54,469 bases of DNA from Shewanella sp. MBTL60-007 (lineage in GTDB: Bacteria > Pseudomonadota > Gammaproteobacteria > Enterobacterales > Shewanellaceae). Positions 52,309 to 54,469 of the stretch are shown in pieces. A program made the position numbers and the translations under genes. Position 1 is the first letter of the stretch. The number at the start of each line of letters is the position of its first letter. The stretch covers positions 1 through 54,469 of the forward strand of contig NZ_BPET01000041.1 in assembly GCF_019654915.1 (NCBI RefSeq), written 5' to 3'. Below the pieces are notes generated by a model. It ran no database searches. It was not told the origin of the DNA and worked only from the letters and a program-made list of their open reading frames with translations.

Positions 52309-53643
52309 ATGCCTCATCAAGTGTGGAATGAAAGACGTCACGGCGAAGATAAACACAGGCGCAACGACAATCGCAGCCCCTACCAGCGAGACCGTGCACG
52401 GATACTTCATTCCGCAGCATTTAGGCGCTTACAGGCTAAGACTCAAGTGTTAGGAGTGGGTATGAATGATTTTTATCGTACCCGGCTTACTCATTCTCTT
52501 GAAGTATCACAAATTGGTACAGGGATCAGCGCACAACTCAAGCAAAAGCAGCCTCAATTCGGCCACTTGATTGAGTCAATGAGCCTTATCGAAGCCTTGT
52601 GTCTAGCCCACGACATTGGTCATCCCCCTTTTGGCCATGGTGGTGAAGTTGCGCTCAATTATATGATGCGTGCCCACGGTGGCTTCGAGGGAAATGGTCA
52701 AACCTTTCGCATATTAACCAAGCTTGAACCCTATACCGAACACTACGGCATGAATCTCTGTCGTCGTACGCTATTGGGAATTTTGAAGTACCCAGCGCTC
52801 CATTCTCAACTGTATAGTCCTGAACCTAGCGCGACGGTCGAAGATTTTAGGCAACTGAAGCCGTCAAAGTGGCCGCCCGTGAAAGGCATTTTTGATGACG
52901 ACAGTGACGTCTTAGCATGGGTATTAGACCCTCTTTCTGAGCGAGACAGACAACAGTTCCTATCGAGTCATACAACCAAAGAGCTAAAACATAAGCGCAC
53001 TCGCTATAAGTCTCTAGATTGTTCTATCATGGAACTGGCCGATGATATTGCCTATGCGGTTCATGATTTAGAAGATGCCATAGTGATGGGTATTGTCAGT
53101 GAACAGCAATGGCTATGCGATGTATCTAGGCCGCTTTGCAATAGCCAAGATCCATGGCTCAAAAAGGAGTTTTCCACCATCAGCCAGCGGCTATTCTCTT
53201 CAAAACATCACGAGCGTAAAGACGCAATAGGTACCCTAGTAAATGGCTTCGTTACCGCTATCTCAATTATCGAAGTTGAAGGCTTCGATGAGCCATTATT
53301 AAAGTACAACGCCGCATTGGAAACCGCCTTTGCTGACGCCCTTAGTATATTAAAACAGTTTGTCTATAAATACGTGATCCGCAAGCCCGAAATACAGATG
53401 CTTGAATATAAAGGCCAACAGATAGTGATGGAGCTATTTGAGGCGTTTATCTCAGATCCAGAAAGGCTGCTGCCTCTTAATACTCAAGAGCGGTGGCTCG
53501 CAAGTGAACGCTTGGGCGAAAACAGTCACAGAGTGATTGCCGATTATATCTCAGGCATGACAGATGGATTTGCAGCAAGGCTACACCAGCACCTATTTAG
53601 CGCGAAAACTCACTCTATGATGGACTTTAACGGTGATTTCTAA
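52309..53643 (+). CDS. dGTPase-like HD-domain triphosphohydrolase
   Basis: This 444-residue HD hydrolase is of the dNTP triphosphohydrolase family, which cleaves dGTP (or other dNTPs) to nucleoside and triphosphate. Seen are RILHSAAFRRLQAKTQV, the metal site TRLTHSLEVSQIG, CLAHDIGHPPFGHGGE, and MELADDIAYAVHDLEDAI. It is shorter than E. coli Dgt (505) and fits the shorter group that includes proteins with reported anti-phage dNTP-depleting activity, one of them from Shewanella. Whether this copy defends or only balances pools is unknown. AAAGGAACGGTT precedes the ATG. Confidence 0.93.
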   Translation: MPHQVWNERRHGEDKHRRNDNRSPYQRDRARILHSAAFRRLQAKTQVLGVGMNDFYRTRLTHSLEVSQIGTGISAQLKQKQPQFGHLIESMSLIEALCLAHDIGHPPFGHGGEVALNYMMRAHGGFEGNGQTFRILTKLEPYTEHYGMNLCRRTLLGILKYPALHSQLYSPEPSATVEDFRQLKPSKWPPVKGIFDDDSDVLAWVLDPLSERDRQQFLSSHTTKELKHKRTRYKSLDCSIMELADDIAYAVHDLEDAIVMGIVSEQQWLCDVSRPLCNSQDPWLKKEFSTISQRLFSSKHHERKDAIGTLVNGFVTAISIIEVEGFDEPLLKYNAALETAFADALSILKQFVYKYVIRKPEIQMLEYKGQQIVMELFEAFISDPERLLPLNTQERWLASERLGENSHRVIADYISGMTDGFAARLHQHLFSAKTHSMMDFNGDF

Positions 53644-53669
53644 GGGTTCAAGGTAAACCAGTATAAAAA

Positions 53670-53693
53670 CAAAGGCACCGATTGGTGCCTTTG
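53670..53693. terminator. Bidirectional terminator
   Basis: CAAAGGCACC pairs with GGTGCCTTTG around GATT, between the convergent dGTPase-like and marC-like genes. Confidence 0.8.
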
Positions 53694-53748
53694 TTTCACT
53701 CGTATTCTCGTTGCCAACTCTTTAGACAACCTTATATTAGACTTTCAG

Positions 53749-54372
53749 TTAGCCTGGATAAAAGCCTTTCACTCCCGCCGCAATCACTTCGATACCGATC
53801 GATAGCATTATCAAGCCCATTAAACGGGTGATCACGTTAATCCCGGTATTGCCTAATATTTTGAAAATGATCGGTGCCATTCTAAATAATAAAAAGCTCA
53901 ACACACCAAACACGACCACGGCGAGTGACATGCCTAAAAGATCTTGTAGGCTACCATGTTCAGCAGAGGAGACGATAACCGAACTGATTGCACCGGGACC
54001 TGCCATTAATGGCAGAGCCAAAGGCACTACAGCCACAGAGTCCATTGCAGAAGCTTCACGCCCCTCCTCTTTATTGCGCTTAACTTCACCTAATTTACCT
54101 TGAAGCATCGACATGGCGATAATTGCAATAAGGGTACCGCCGGCAATTCTGAAGGCTGAAAGTGAAATGCTAAACAGGTTTAGAATATGCTGACCTGCGA
54201 ATATCGTCACCAATAAAATCACCACAACGGCAAAGTTGGCGACTTTAGCCGTTTGATTTCTTTCTGCTTCAGTCTGGTGGCTAGTTAAGCTAACAAAAAC
54301 CGGCAACAAACCAAAAGGATTTATTATCGCAACTAAGCCGAGAAAAAATTTAACGTAAAGTGTTAAATCCAC
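53749..54372 (-). CDS. MarC-family (YchE-like) membrane protein
   Basis: This 207-residue protein has about six membrane helices. The conserved LVAIINPFGLLPVFVSLTSHQT, FRIAGGTLIAIIAMSMLQGK and VVPLALPLMAGPGAIS are close to E. coli YchE. The family is annotated as transporter-like, and its true function is unsettled. The start is a GTG at 54370-54372, with GAGGA about eight bases before. The last 97 bp of the window upstream contain no gene I can support. Confidence 0.9.
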   Translation of the reverse strand: MDLTLYVKFFLGLVAIINPFGLLPVFVSLTSHQTEAERNQTAKVANFAVVVILLVTIFAGQHILNLFSISLSAFRIAGGTLIAIIAMSMLQGKLGEVKRNKEEGREASAMDSVAVVPLALPLMAGPGAISSVIVSSAEHGSLQDLLGMSLAVVVFGVLSFLLFRMAPIIFKILGNTGINVITRLMGLIMLSIGIEVIAAGVKGFYPG

Positions 54373-54469
54373 CGTTGTATCCTCAACGCGCCCAAGGCGT
54401 TATCTGTTCATAAAATGTGGCGCTACTCTAACTCATGCCCCTAAAAACAAAAAATGAGATTTTCTATCC

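Overview
This window is chromosomal DNA from a gammaproteobacterium, most likely a marine Shewanella. The evidence is a ccoNOQP-fixH-ccoI-ccoS-etrA-uspE block, an Fnr/EtrA with cysteines at 16, 20, 23, 29 and 122, the bkdA1-bkdA2-bkdB operon, and several E. coli-like neighbourhoods (lrp-ftsK-lolA-rarA-serS, seqA-pgm with ybfF divergent, ybfE-fldA, earP-efp, alaA-yfbR). The species cannot be settled from the sequence alone.

Layout. (1) Positions 1-2.8 kb are an accessory scar. They hold the start of an unknown one-TM protein running off the left edge, a heavily mutated packaging-type ATPase relic of a small tailless phage, an intact tyrosine recombinase and a small cysteine-rich unknown protein. 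(2) 2.9-12.6 kb is the microaerobic respiration block: a lipoprotein divergent from the cbb3 oxidase operon, two Fnr-type boxes between them, the oxidase maturation genes, etrA and uspE. (3) 12.7-17.5 kb holds ttcA, a DUF2987-like secreted protein overlapping a Bax-like glucosaminidase, a YvcK/CofD-like protein and an aspartate/tyrosine aminotransferase. (4) 17.7-26 kb is a housekeeping run on the minus strand (serS, crcB, rarA, lolA, ftsK, lrp) with ald divergent from lrp. (5) 26-36.4 kb holds an atypical OmpR-type regulator lacking the phosphoacceptor Asp, a DUF885 lipoprotein, a RecQ helicase, an EEP-family hydrolase, a cardiolipin synthase, a small sulfotransferase-like protein, tRNA-Ser(GGA) and an NIT-domain chemoreceptor. 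(6) 36.5-45.9 kb holds nadA, the branched-chain keto acid dehydrogenase operon, astE, msrA, pgm and seqA. (7) 46-54.4 kb holds ybfF, a DUF2788-like protein, ybfE, fldA, earP, efp, alaA, yfbR, a dGTPase-like HD hydrolase and a MarC-family protein.

The most coherent system is oxygen-limited respiration. CcoNOQP is the oxidase, FixH, CcoI, CcoS and the SafE-like protein are its assembly and copper-supply factors, and EtrA is the oxygen-sensing regulator whose sites lie upstream of ccoN. A second pair is EarP with EF-P, which carries the modifiable Arg32. Well-formed intrinsic terminators separate most transcription units. No CRISPR array, rRNA or complete insertion sequence was seen.

No wholly new multi-gene system stands out. 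The strongest leads are the decayed phage-ATPase/recombinase scar with its cysteine-rich neighbour and inverted repeat, the degenerate receiver-domain regulator, the dGTPase-like protein (a family with anti-phage members) next to YfbR, the GATC cluster in front of seqA, the palindrome in front of the bkd operon, and a candidate 29-residue membrane peptide downstream of efp.
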